From Bordetella parapertussis (GTDB lineage: Bacteria; Pseudomonadota; Gammaproteobacteria; Burkholderiales; Burkholderiaceae_D): a DNA stretch of 51,984 nt. The stretch's first letter is position 1. Every line of letters starts with the position of its first letter. Shown here piece after piece: positions 35,149 through 44,251 of the stretch. The stretch spans positions 1 to 51,984 of the forward strand of contig CAMCXB010000009.1 in the NCBI GenBank assembly GCA_945883145.1. The letters run 5' to 3'. The notes below the pieces were generated by a model that had not been told where the DNA came from, did no database searches, and saw nothing but the letters and a program-made list of their open reading frames with translations. The position numbers were made by a program, and so were the translations under genes.

Positions 35149-36747
35149 ATGCAATCTCTAGCAAGACGTCTGGCATTGTCTGCCACACCCAACCCATCAC
35201 CATCTCATCGTAGCGAACGCACTCTATTCAATCCAGCAAATAGACCACGCATTTATCAACCCACACCCAAACTACGCAATGCTGTATGGCCTAACACAGT
35301 TAAAGCAGGATATTACATAGACGCCGCACAGCAAACTGCAAAAACATTGCGTACCTTAATTCAGCAAATTGATCATCAATATCAATCCTTAGGTTTGCCG
35401 CCCAATTTACAACTACTCACTAACTGTATGCAGCGCTTACTACATTCTATTAAACCTGGCTATATAGATGAAGAGCAAAGCAAAGCACGATATCTCGATT
35501 TATTACGCATGCATTTATCATCTCTCAATAATGATGAATGCTTAAAACTTAAGAGCCACTTACAGTCCACACAATTTAAATGCTTAATCAATGAGACCGT
35601 GATTGATGATGAGTTTTATTTAGAATATGGTTTTTGTAATGGCCCACCACATTCTTCTGAGCGTGTTTTATTTCATACTCAAAATCTTTTTGATTGTCTC
35701 GATGATTTGCAACGCTCACAAGGTGTGCAAAAAACTGATAACAGTCCAGTTGCGCCTTTAAGTCATGCCACTAAGCAGGAATTGCGTGATGTACTAGCTC
35801 AAGCAGCACAACATTGGCCGCATTCACAGAAAATTCTTCCCGACTTATTGGATATCGCTTGTCGTATAGGTATAGCGCTCGATTTAATCAACTTGCCTAC
35901 GCAAATCTGCGCAACAGAACTCAATCTTTATGGGACGACTGTACGACTAAAAAATGAACATGTCGTTATCGACCTTGGTATCGTGTTGGATTTACAAGGC
36001 AACAAAAATGAAGCCCTACTGAATCGTGTACTACGTGATTTATTAGAGGGTTTTTTAATTCAAAAATTCACTAGCACGCAAACTAAGTTACCTGATTTAC
36101 AGGCAATTGATCGCCGAAATATTAGACTAGCGATTGAGCAAATTACAGAAACCTACGTTCCGACTATAACGGATCATAGTTTGCCTTTGAAAGCACGATC
36201 AGTTTGGTCACGGTCGTATGAATATGGTCAGATACAAATCAAGCCTTCTGCCGGCATCTCATTAGGCCATGCTTGGATTACGCCCGATCTTTCTTTGATA
36301 CCTGATACTTCCTCTCCATCTGATGTCATTGGCATGCATTACATGCACACTGGATTTCATCTTAGACCTCAGCAAAACACCATACGTGAATGGCCTACAA
36401 AATTTTTAACTGCAAAAGAAAATACACAAATCTATCCGCCTGAATCAACTTGGTATTTAACTGTTCCGGTCACAAAAACACGATTACAAACTTCTGCTTT
36501 AGGCGTGATTGCAGAATGGCAGGCAAATAAAACTCCCTACCGTTTTGCAAATATGGATAGCAACACTCCTGCTACTGGTTGCAGGATGACAGTCTGGAAA
36601 GCAGTGCAAGATGGATTAGAGCCAGATGCCCTTGCTTTATTCAATCACTACAACCAAGGACTTGCCACACCAGAGTCCCCAACTGAACTTTGGATTAGAT
36701 TGAATGGCTTAATGGAATGGATTAAGCACATGGCTGGTGCGCATTAA
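35149..36747 (+). CDS. Unrecognised 532-residue protein, tandem paralog 1 (His/Cys pair)
   Basis: I do not recognise this family. The start has a GAGGAA site. Residues 1-50 are polar and Pro-rich (possible secretion signal; no hydrophobic signal peptide). The middle is helical. The C-terminal third contains the segments shared with the next gene: SLGHAWITPDLSLIP (His374), WYLTVPVT, ATGCRMTVWKAVQDGL (Cys478) and LFNHYNQGL...ELWIRLNGLMEWIK. A His about 105 residues before a Cys, with aromatic and Asn residues around, is reminiscent of circularly permuted papain-like (NlpC/P60-type) folds. That is a weak structural guess. It is probably co-transcribed with, or duplicated from, its neighbour. Confidence 0.75.
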   Translation: MQSLARRLALSATPNPSPSHRSERTLFNPANRPRIYQPTPKLRNAVWPNTVKAGYYIDAAQQTAKTLRTLIQQIDHQYQSLGLPPNLQLLTNCMQRLLHSIKPGYIDEEQSKARYLDLLRMHLSSLNNDECLKLKSHLQSTQFKCLINETVIDDEFYLEYGFCNGPPHSSERVLFHTQNLFDCLDDLQRSQGVQKTDNSPVAPLSHATKQELRDVLAQAAQHWPHSQKILPDLLDIACRIGIALDLINLPTQICATELNLYGTTVRLKNEHVVIDLGIVLDLQGNKNEALLNRVLRDLLEGFLIQKFTSTQTKLPDLQAIDRRNIRLAIEQITETYVPTITDHSLPLKARSVWSRSYEYGQIQIKPSAGISLGHAWITPDLSLIPDTSSPSDVIGMHYMHTGFHLRPQQNTIREWPTKFLTAKENTQIYPPESTWYLTVPVTKTRLQTSALGVIAEWQANKTPYRFANMDSNTPATGCRMTVWKAVQDGLEPDALALFNHYNQGLATPESPTELWIRLNGLMEWIKHMAGAH

Positions 36748-36887
36748 TTCTTTTCTAGTGCACGTGTTTGTAATGCATCTGTTTGGTGCAAAGCAATCAC
36801 GTGTTTTTTTAGTCTGACCAACGAACAATTAATTTGCTCCTGTGACGAATATTTCAATGTTCATCACGTTAATTTATAGGAGCTCAC

Positions 36888-38459
36888 ATGCGTTCACTTT
36901 TTACACATAACAGGACCACTTCTCAACTTGCTCTCGCGCATGCACAACCATCGTCTATGGCGACAACATCCTTAAAAAATTCATCTCGCGCACCCACAAT
37001 TAAAAACATTAGCCCACGCATTCATCACGCAAATTACTACTGGGCTGCCAATCATCAATCTTATTTAATTTTTTCTGCCTTACTCGACACAGCCGCAAAA
37101 CAGCCACATCCTCAGAGCTATCAAAAAATCAATACTGCATTAATCTCACTGATGGAAGCTATTATTGATCCGGGTACAAAATCTGCTCGCGACCCACATG
37201 CTTATAAAAATTTATTGAAATCTCATTTACAACATTTAAGTAGCCATCAATTGCAGCAGCTGGCACAGATACTAAAAATTTCACATTTTAATTATGTAGG
37301 ACATGAAACTATTTATGAAATCGTAGAGCGCAATGGTAAGAAAAGAGAGCGTGAAAAAATGATAGAGCTGCTCTCACCTAATCAATTATTTTCATTATTA
37401 AATGATTTAACAATGAGTTCAGAATTGATTAGTTCATCAAATTTGGAGAAGGCTTTTTCACCTAATTGGAATTCTGCAATAAGAAAAATTTTATTTGATG
37501 CGACCTCTATTTGGAAGAGGCAGCAAAGTAGCAAGGATGCTGAGAAAATTTTATTAAAGACAGCTCAAGATATCGCTACACAACTTGAGCTAACTATAGT
37601 GCCTGATCAAGTTGAATATTGCGCTTTGAATTACCAACACTCTAGCGTGCTCTTTAATCAATCCATTTTGCAATGTGATATTCGACTACAGCAAGCTCTG
37701 GTTGATCAAAAAAATTCTACGCTGACTTATCTGGCGCCATTTGAACGCGCCTTACGCGATGTACTCGAACTCATGTTGATTAAAAAAATGTTTGGTGCTG
37801 ATGCATTATTAGATGATCTACAGCCGCATCAATTGCATGTATTGCGAGAAAAAATTGATGTTGTCCTAAACAGATCAGCGCCTGAAAAATCAAATGATTT
37901 ACAAGTTTTAGCGCGCGCTGTTTTAAGTAAGGCTGATCAGTTTGGTTATATACATATCTCGCCAAACGGAAGTGGCTCTGGACATAGTTGGATTGCTCCT
38001 GATTTTTCTATTATTCCTAAAAATGGTGATGGACGGCAAAGAGTAGCTGGTTCAGTATTTTTACAAGAAGCTAAGCAACTCACTCCAGCACCTAAAAAAA
38101 TTACTGAAAAGTCTGTCGATTTTATTTCGCTCGAAAAAAATAATAAATTCTTTCCTGCGGAAGAAGCGCTGATGGTTACTGTACCTGTAACGGCTGATGC
38201 TCTACAACAGTCAGCACAGCGTATTAAAGAGCGATGGATTAATGAAGATATACTTTATAAATCCATGTCTAGCATAGATGGTGGTGACATACGCAGTTGT
38301 AGAGTCGGTGTGTTAGAAGCGGTGATGGAGGGCATGGATGACTCAACGCGTCAGTTATTTGATCATTACAACTGCGGTTTGCCTGATCCAGATTCATCGG
38401 CTGAATTATGGCTACGCATGCAGGGCTTTATGCAATGGTTAAAAGATTTAGCAGCTTAA
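36888..38459 (+). CDS. Unrecognised 523-residue protein, tandem paralog 2 (His/Cys pair)
   Basis: Paralog of the preceding gene with a strong TAGGAGC site. The shared C-terminal features are GSGHSWIAPDFSIIPK (His366), LMVTVPVT, DIRSCRVGVLEAVMEGM (Cys471) and LFDHYNCGLPDPDSSAELWLRMQGFMQWLK. The His-Cys spacing is 105 residues, against 104 in the first copy. The N-terminus begins with a basic, Ser/Thr/Ala-rich region, then a helical domain with lower similarity. No signal peptide or membrane segment is visible. The conserved His and Cys in otherwise diverged sequences argue for an enzyme, possibly a cysteine hydrolase. The target is unknown. Confidence 0.75.
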   Translation: MRSLFTHNRTTSQLALAHAQPSSMATTSLKNSSRAPTIKNISPRIHHANYYWAANHQSYLIFSALLDTAAKQPHPQSYQKINTALISLMEAIIDPGTKSARDPHAYKNLLKSHLQHLSSHQLQQLAQILKISHFNYVGHETIYEIVERNGKKREREKMIELLSPNQLFSLLNDLTMSSELISSSNLEKAFSPNWNSAIRKILFDATSIWKRQQSSKDAEKILLKTAQDIATQLELTIVPDQVEYCALNYQHSSVLFNQSILQCDIRLQQALVDQKNSTLTYLAPFERALRDVLELMLIKKMFGADALLDDLQPHQLHVLREKIDVVLNRSAPEKSNDLQVLARAVLSKADQFGYIHISPNGSGSGHSWIAPDFSIIPKNGDGRQRVAGSVFLQEAKQLTPAPKKITEKSVDFISLEKNNKFFPAEEALMVTVPVTADALQQSAQRIKERWINEDILYKSMSSIDGGDIRSCRVGVLEAVMEGMDDSTRQLFDHYNCGLPDPDSSAELWLRMQGFMQWLKDLAA

Positions 38460-38480
38460 ATGTTGTCAGTAGCTTAAGGA

Positions 38481-38816
38481 TTACATCAAGAGCAGTGCAG
38501 CCAACACCGCTTCTAATCCTAGACTGGCCCAATTACTGCCATCTGCCGAGCGATCCAACACGATCGCAACCGCACGGACTAGCGCCATTACCAAATACGC
38601 TAGTCCCAAGGTTATAAATGCTGCGGGCTCCTGTAATAACAAACATGCGAGCCCGCTTCCTACATAAATAGCACCCAAAGCGACTCTTGTTTCCGTGATG
38701 CCGCGCGGACCATCAGCTGACATACCTATTAAAGGCAGCACCTTACGCGGCGCAAGCATTACCCACACTCCAAAGATCAACGTAATCCCTGCCACTACAA
38801 GTTTTGCAATCAACAT
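38481..38816 (-). CDS. DUF4345-like four-helix membrane protein
   Basis: A 111-residue protein with four hydrophobic segments (about 5-23, 46-64, 66-86 and 94-110) and a central GITETRVALGAIYVGSGLA stretch that matches DUF4345-type proteins. Function is unknown. It is convergent with the paralog pair and divergent from the nitronate monooxygenase gene. Confidence 0.75.
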   Translation of the reverse strand: MLIAKLVVAGITLIFGVWVMLAPRKVLPLIGMSADGPRGITETRVALGAIYVGSGLACLLLQEPAAFITLGLAYLVMALVRAVAIVLDRSADGSNWASLGLEAVLAALLLM

Positions 38817-38950
38817 TATTCTTCCCTTTCATCCTCACCAAACTTGCTATTTTGCTTATGTTATCTAGCGCAGACTTCATGTAATTAGCACGAGTGTTTT
38901 ATTTTTTACCCTATAATCAGTCATCTAAGCACTTTTCATAAAGGCGTTTT

Positions 38951-39916
38951 ATGTCACTACCCACTGCGCTTCAACATCTAAGCTTACCTGTTATTGGCTC
39001 ACCCCTCTTTATTGCTAGCGGCCCCAAACTCGTGATTGAACAGTGCAAGGCAGGTATCGTGGGATCTTTCCCCGCACTCAATGCACGACCTGCTGAAATG
39101 CTAGATCAGTGGCTTAATGAAATTAAACAAGCACTCGCCGAACATAAAGCAGCTCATCCTGATGCCATCATAGGTCCAATCGCAGTCAATCAAATTGTGC
39201 ATCAGTCGAATGATCGCCTTGCACATGATGTAGAAGTTTGTGTGAAACATAAAATTCCCATCATTATTTCTTCATTACGCGCCCCACCTAAAGAAATGCT
39301 AGATGCTATTCATAGTTATGGTGGCATCGTATTACATGATGTGATTAGTATTCGACATTCGGAAAAATCTTTAGAAGCAGGTGTCGATGGTTTGATTCTG
39401 GTCGCAGCTGGTGCAGGTGGTCATGCAGGTGGTTTATCACCTTTTGCTTTAGTTGGTGAAGTGCGTAAGTTTTTTCAAGGGCCGATTGCGCTTTCAGGAT
39501 CAATTGCCAATGGTGATGCTATCTTAGCCGCACAAGCGATGGGAGCTGATTTTGCTTATATAGGTTCGCGTTGGTTAGCTACGCAAGAAGCGAATACGAG
39601 CGAGGATTATCGGAATGCGATTGTAGAATCGAATGCTGCTGATGTGGTCTATACCAATCTCTTTACTGGTGTTCACGGTAACTATTTAAAAAAATCTATC
39701 GTCAAAGCAGGACTAGATCCAGAAAATTTACCTGTCGCAGATAAAACCCACATGAACTTTGCAAGCAATAGCGGCGCTAAAGCTTGGCGTGATATTTGGG
39801 GTGCTGGTCAAGGTGTGGGACTGATGCATGATGTGCCGACTGTGGCAGAAGTTGTAGAGCGACTGAAAAATGAGTATCACGCAGCGCGTAATAGAGTGAT
39901 GGCTACCTCGTATTAA
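38951..39916 (+). CDS. Nitronate monooxygenase-like FMN flavoprotein
   Basis: A 321-residue TIM-barrel protein of the 2-nitropropane dioxygenase/nitronate monooxygenase family. It oxidises alkyl nitronates (e.g. propionate 3-nitronate) with FMN and O2. FMN-binding segments are IGSPLFIASGPKLV at the N-terminus, the AAGAGGHAGG loop (with the His typical of class I enzymes) and ALSGSIANGDAILAAQAMGADFAYIGSRW. An AAAGG site lies upstream. It ends at the strong bidirectional terminator. Some family members are enoyl reductases, so the activity is not certain. Confidence 0.88.
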   Translation: MSLPTALQHLSLPVIGSPLFIASGPKLVIEQCKAGIVGSFPALNARPAEMLDQWLNEIKQALAEHKAAHPDAIIGPIAVNQIVHQSNDRLAHDVEVCVKHKIPIIISSLRAPPKEMLDAIHSYGGIVLHDVISIRHSEKSLEAGVDGLILVAAGAGGHAGGLSPFALVGEVRKFFQGPIALSGSIANGDAILAAQAMGADFAYIGSRWLATQEANTSEDYRNAIVESNAADVVYTNLFTGVHGNYLKKSIVKAGLDPENLPVADKTHMNFASNSGAKAWRDIWGAGQGVGLMHDVPTVAEVVERLKNEYHAARNRVMATSY

Positions 39917-39932
39917 TTCTTAAATCTTCATT

Positions 39933-39982
39933 ATCCGCATTCAAGTCTGTTTTAATTTTCAGACTTGAATGCGGATTTTTTT
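39933..39982. terminator. Bidirectional terminator between convergent genes
   Basis: A perfect 17-bp stem (ATCCGCATTCAAGTCTG with CAGACTTGAATGCGGAT) with a 10-nt loop is followed by a T-run on the plus strand. It is shared by the convergent nitronate monooxygenase and hydrolase genes and overlaps the 3' end of the latter. Confidence 0.9.
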
Positions 39983-40889
39983 AATCTGCATTCACTAGCA
40001 TCATGTCACGCACTTCTGCTGCACCGGCGCGCTGCAATTGCTTCACCGCCCAATAACCAAGATAAATCACTCCAAACCTTAAATGGTATTTATTTGCCAC
40101 ATCCACTAAAGGTATATCGTGTAACAACTTGGGTACATCAACTAGTTTAATTTCTTTACGCTCTAGCAGTAAAAATTTTAATAATACTTTGACTGCATTT
40201 TCAGCATTACGCACTGGCCTATCTTGTAAATAAGCGATGCGTGAATAAGCCACCTCTAAAGATTTTTTTACATCCGTAAATGGTGAACCATGGCCTGGTA
40301 TCACTAGACGTATATCTAACTCTGAAATCAAATCTAAGGTGGCACGCGTTTCATCAAAACCTGGTCGCCCATCTAATTCAGGAAAAATAACGCCAAAGCC
40401 TTTTTCCCACAGTGCGTCGGCTGAAATTAATATGCCTTCTTTTTCACAATACAACACCAGTGAATGTGGATCATGTCCAGGTGCGGCTAATGCTATCCAC
40501 TCTAAGTCACCTAATATTAAATTATCGTTAGGCTTAACTAATTCATGTGCTTCAAAGCGATCACATTTTTGTCCAGTAGCTTGAAAGCTTAGTTTTGCAT
40601 AATCCCAATCATTGACCTTATAAAATTCAGCTTCAGGTATAGCGATTTTTGCTTGATAGTGGTCATACAGAATTTTATTTCCACCACAATGATCAGAATG
40701 TAGATGGGTATTGTAAATTTTATGCAAGGGTCTATCGCCCGATACATGCTGTACTAATTGCAGTGTTTGCTCAGCATGTGTGACATAACCTGTATCAATG
40801 ATGACATTTTCATTTTCACCCAAAAATATAATATTGTTGGAAGATAACCATCCTCGTTCAAGGACATGCATACAGGAAGGCAGGGTCAT
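39981..40889 (-). CDS. Metallo-beta-lactamase-fold hydrolase
   Basis: A 302-residue MBL-fold protein with the zinc-binding motif THLHSDHCGG (HxHxDH), the upstream DTGYVT strand, the AAPGHDPHSLVLY segment providing another ligand, and GHGSPFTD near the C-terminus. It could be a glyoxalase II-like thioesterase or a lactonase; the 50-residue helical C-terminus does not settle this. It lies 170 nt downstream of the DUF1289 gene in the same direction and could be a late member of the leucine-catabolism block. Confidence 0.85.
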   Translation of the reverse strand: MTLPSCMHVLERGWLSSNNIIFLGENENVIIDTGYVTHAEQTLQLVQHVSGDRPLHKIYNTHLHSDHCGGNKILYDHYQAKIAIPEAEFYKVNDWDYAKLSFQATGQKCDRFEAHELVKPNDNLILGDLEWIALAAPGHDPHSLVLYCEKEGILISADALWEKGFGVIFPELDGRPGFDETRATLDLISELDIRLVIPGHGSPFTDVKKSLEVAYSRIAYLQDRPVRNAENAVKVLLKFLLLERKEIKLVDVPKLLHDIPLVDVANKYHLRFGVIYLGYWAVKQLQRAGAAEVRDMMLVNAD

Positions 40890-41058
40890 TTTTTGATTTG
40901 ATAGGCGAGAGTGATATCAGCAAATGTATCGATTAATTTATCCACACATTCATAGTATGCGCTATCCGTATTTTTTTAAAAATTGACTTAAGCGGCTAAA
41001 CGTAAAGCACAGTGAAATTAAGCTTGCCCTTGCGCTCACACAAGCAGGATGAATTTGG

Positions 41059-41286
41059 TTACGCTGTTAAACGTCTTTGGCTAATCGCCAACCAAACCTG
41101 CATTTTATTCGCTTCAGATGCAACGCTCCAGTTCGTGATTTCATCAATCGTGCGCCAACAACCTTGGCACAATCCATTCTTAGGATTGATCTGGCACACA
41201 CTAGTGCAAGGAGAAGGGAGCGGACCACTATGTTCAGCAGGATTAAAACTTGTAGGATTCATAGGCTTACTCACTTTATGTTGCAT
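41059..41286 (-). CDS. DUF1289 family protein
   Basis: A small protein with the DUF1289 pattern SPCTSVCQINPKNGLCQGCWRT (cysteines C-x3-C-x8-C-x2-C) and WSVASEANKMQVW. The four cysteines probably bind a metal. The start at 41286 overlaps the end of mvaB by 11 bp; the ATG at 41262 (67 residues) is an alternative with slightly better spacing to a purine-rich site. It is the last gene of the collinear block. Function is unknown. Confidence 0.82.
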   Translation of the reverse strand: MQHKVSKPMNPTSFNPAEHSGPLPSPCTSVCQINPKNGLCQGCWRTIDEITNWSVASEANKMQVWLAISQRRLTA

Positions 41287-42196
41287 GACGCGCGGCTATC
41301 GCATTACCTGCACGACTAACTGCTTTACGTCCTAAATGCTGAGAAATAAACTGACCTGCATCAACCACCATTTGTAAATCAATGCCAGTCTTTATGCCTA
41401 AGCCCTGCATAAGATAGAGCACATCTTCAGTAGCTACATTGCCAGTAGCGCCTTTAGCATAAGGGCAACCACCTAGACCTGCTACCGAAGAATGATAAAT
41501 ACTGACACCTACTTCAAGCGCAGCATAAAAATTTGCTAAGGCTTGGCCATAGGTGTCATGAAAATGCGCTGCGAGTTGTTTGATAGGGAATTGACGCGAC
41601 ACTGCATCGAATACAGTTTGTACGTGACGCGCTGTGCCCACGCCTATGGTGTCAGCTATATCAATTTCATCGCAACCTAAATCCTGCAGTCGTGCCACTA
41701 CATCTGCCACTGCATCTGTTGTGACTTCGCCTTGATAAGGACAACCAAATGAACAACTTATACTGCCACGCAAACGTAGATGCGAAGCCTTAGCTAATTT
41801 TGCAACTTCACGAAAACGCTCTATCGATTCTGCAATGCTGCAGTTAATATTTTTTTGTGAAAACGCTTCGGATGCAGCACCAAAAATAACGACCTCATCC
41901 GCTTGTGCAGCAAGTGCTGCTTCTAAGCCTTGCATGTTGGGCACGAGAGCTGAGTAAATCACACCTGACTTACGTTCTATCTTCTGCATGACTTCGCTAG
42001 AGGTCGCCATTTGCGGCACCCATTTTGGCGATACAAATGATGCCGCTTCAATATTCGGGAAACCTGCTGCTGTCAGTCGATTGATTAACTCAACTTTCAC
42101 TTCAACAGGAATAATTTCTTTTTCATTTTGTAGTCCGTCACGCGGACCCACTTCCACTATTTTGACTTGTGCTGGTAAGGTTGGGACTTTACTCAT
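41276..42196 (-). CDS. mvaB: Hydroxymethylglutaryl-CoA lyase
   Basis: This enzyme cleaves HMG-CoA to acetoacetate and acetyl-CoA, the last step of leucine degradation. The 306-residue TIM-barrel protein has VGPRDGLQNE (catalytic Arg and metal-binding Asp), the SCSFGCPYQGEV segment, the HFHDTYGQ metal site and the GLGGCPYAKGATGN loop with the catalytic Cys. The ATG at 42196 follows GGAG. A TTG at 42202 would overlap the mccA stop. It is also known as LiuE. Confidence 0.95.
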   Translation of the reverse strand: MSKVPTLPAQVKIVEVGPRDGLQNEKEIIPVEVKVELINRLTAAGFPNIEAASFVSPKWVPQMATSSEVMQKIERKSGVIYSALVPNMQGLEAALAAQADEVVIFGAASEAFSQKNINCSIAESIERFREVAKLAKASHLRLRGSISCSFGCPYQGEVTTDAVADVVARLQDLGCDEIDIADTIGVGTARHVQTVFDAVSRQFPIKQLAAHFHDTYGQALANFYAALEVGVSIYHSSVAGLGGCPYAKGATGNVATEDVLYLMQGLGIKTGIDLQMVVDAGQFISQHLGRKAVSRAGNAIAARHAT

Positions 42197-42198
42197 AC

Positions 42199-44208
42199 TC
42201 AAGCTCCGGTAGCAGTAAATGCTAACAACTGCGCACCTTCTAGCACTTGATCACCAACAGCATAGAATAAATCTTCTACCTTGCCATTAGCAGGCGCATG
42301 AATCGTATGTTCCATTTTCATGGCTTCCATAATTAACAATGATGCACCTTGCTGCACAAGCTCATCTTTTTTTACGAGCAGCGCAATAATTTTTCCTGGC
42401 ATAGGCGCGGTTAATCGACCGCCTTCTGTTTCTGCTTCACCTGCATGTGCGATAGGATCATGCCATGTTAATTGCCAGTGCTGCCCTGCATGAAAGACAT
42501 GAAAGTTTTCTGCAACACGTACAACTTTGCCTTTTACATGCAAGTTATCAGCAAGTATTTCAAATTCAATGGCAGCATCATGCGGTGATGACTTTGCATG
42601 CACATCACTGATTTTTATTTTCTTATTGGTTAAGCTTAATATGCCGTGATCTGCTGCATAAGTCCAAGCAAGCTCTATCAAACCTGCCTCATCAGAAAAT
42701 TTCAGTGCACGTGTAGTTTGTAAATTCAAGCGCCAACCTGTGTGCTGCGCCCAAGGATCATCCGATGACAGATCACGCTCTGATTGCAACAACATGGTAC
42801 AGGCTAATGCCAGCACAGTAAAAGGCACAGGCTGATGCGGTGGAAATAAAGTTTCTTGATGACGTTCTATCAGACCCGTATCTAGATCGGCCGTAGCAAA
42901 TGCCTCACTTTGCATCAACCTAGATAGAAACGCGATATTCGTTGCTGGCCCTACAATTTCATATTCACTCAGTGCTTGCGACATCGTCTTTAAAGCTGCA
43001 GCTCTATCTTCACCCCACACAATCAGCTTCGCAATCATAGGATCATAAAAAGGTGAAATTGCATCACCCGCTCTGACACCTGAATCTATACGCACTGCTT
43101 GATCTCTTGTGAAGCTTGCTGCTTGTGGTGTGTGCAGATAATGCAAAGACCCTATTGATGGCAAAAAACCTTTTTCAGGATTTTCTGCATATATGCGTGC
43201 TTCAATTGCATGGCCTTTAATGACCAGTTCATTTTGTTTTTTAGGCAAAGGCAAGCCATACGCTATTTTTAATTGCCACTCAACTAAATCAACATCAGTA
43301 ATCATTTCCGTGACGGGATGCTCCACTTGCAAACGGGTATTCATCTCCATGAAATAAAAACTACCATCTTGATTGGCAATGAATTCCACCGTACCCGCAC
43401 CTACATAGCCTACTGCTTGTGCTGCTGCTACTGCTGCCTCACCCATAGCACGACGGCGTTCTGCAGTCATGCCCGGTGCTGGTGCTTCTTCACATACCTT
43501 TTGATGACGACGTTGCACTGAGCAATCGCGCTCGAACAAATAAACACAGTCACCTGTTTTATCTGCAAAGATTTGAATTTCTATATGACGTGGACGTTGT
43601 AAATATTTTTCAACTAAGACTTTATCGTCGCCAAAACTATTTATCGCTTCACGCTTACAAGAAGCGAGCGCATCTTTAAATTCGGCTGATGATTGCACTA
43701 TGCGCATGCCCTTACCACCACCGCCTGCACTTGCTTTCAGCAATACAGGATAAGCAATGCTATCGGCTTGCTTGTGTAAAAAATCTGCATCTTGATTATC
43801 ACCGTGATAACCCGGCACCAAGGGTACGTTCGCTTTTTCCATTAAAGCTTTGGCTGCGGATTTTGAGCCCATGGCATGAATCGCCGTAGCTGGTGGCCCT
43901 ATAAATACTAAGCCTGCTTGCTGACATGCTGCTGCAAATTCTTCATTCTCTGATAAAAATCCATAGCCAGGATGAATCGATTCTGCACCTGTCGCTTTTG
44001 CTGCTTCTATGATGCGTGCAATTTGTAGATAACTTTGCTTGGCTTCTGCTGCGCCTATATGTACTGCTTCATCACAAGCAGCAACATGCGCAGCATGTGT
44101 ATCTGCATCAGAATAAACAGCCACAGTGCGTATACCCATGCGATGGGCAGTGGCTGCCACTCTGCATGCGATTTCACCACGATTGGCAATCAGAATTTTC
44201 TTGAACAT
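42199..44208 (-). CDS. mccA: Methylcrotonyl-CoA carboxylase alpha (biotin) subunit
   Basis: The biotin carboxylase / biotin carrier subunit (LiuD). The 669-residue protein contains an ATP-grasp biotin carboxylase domain (ANRGEIACRV at the start; KASAGGGGKGMRIV glycine loop; MNTRLQVEHPVTE), a linker domain and a C-terminal biotinyl domain with EAMKMEHT (Lys631 carries the biotin). Its assignment to methylcrotonyl-CoA instead of propionyl- or acetyl-CoA rests on mccB and mvaB being in the same block. It is followed directly by mvaB. Confidence 0.93.
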   Translation of the reverse strand: MFKKILIANRGEIACRVAATAHRMGIRTVAVYSDADTHAAHVAACDEAVHIGAAEAKQSYLQIARIIEAAKATGAESIHPGYGFLSENEEFAAACQQAGLVFIGPPATAIHAMGSKSAAKALMEKANVPLVPGYHGDNQDADFLHKQADSIAYPVLLKASAGGGGKGMRIVQSSAEFKDALASCKREAINSFGDDKVLVEKYLQRPRHIEIQIFADKTGDCVYLFERDCSVQRRHQKVCEEAPAPGMTAERRRAMGEAAVAAAQAVGYVGAGTVEFIANQDGSFYFMEMNTRLQVEHPVTEMITDVDLVEWQLKIAYGLPLPKKQNELVIKGHAIEARIYAENPEKGFLPSIGSLHYLHTPQAASFTRDQAVRIDSGVRAGDAISPFYDPMIAKLIVWGEDRAAALKTMSQALSEYEIVGPATNIAFLSRLMQSEAFATADLDTGLIERHQETLFPPHQPVPFTVLALACTMLLQSERDLSSDDPWAQHTGWRLNLQTTRALKFSDEAGLIELAWTYAADHGILSLTNKKIKISDVHAKSSPHDAAIEFEILADNLHVKGKVVRVAENFHVFHAGQHWQLTWHDPIAHAGEAETEGGRLTAPMPGKIIALLVKKDELVQQGASLLIMEAMKMEHTIHAPANGKVEDLFYAVGDQVLEGAQLLAFTATGA

Positions 44209-44251
44209 GATAGTTATTTGCTTGCCTGTGTGTTCTATTTTTATTTATTGC

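Noticed and set aside
40982..41335. Plus-strand frames of 80-107 codons around the DUF1289 gene
   Set aside because: They are antisense to the DUF1289 cysteine pattern and the end of mvaB and have no recognisable features.
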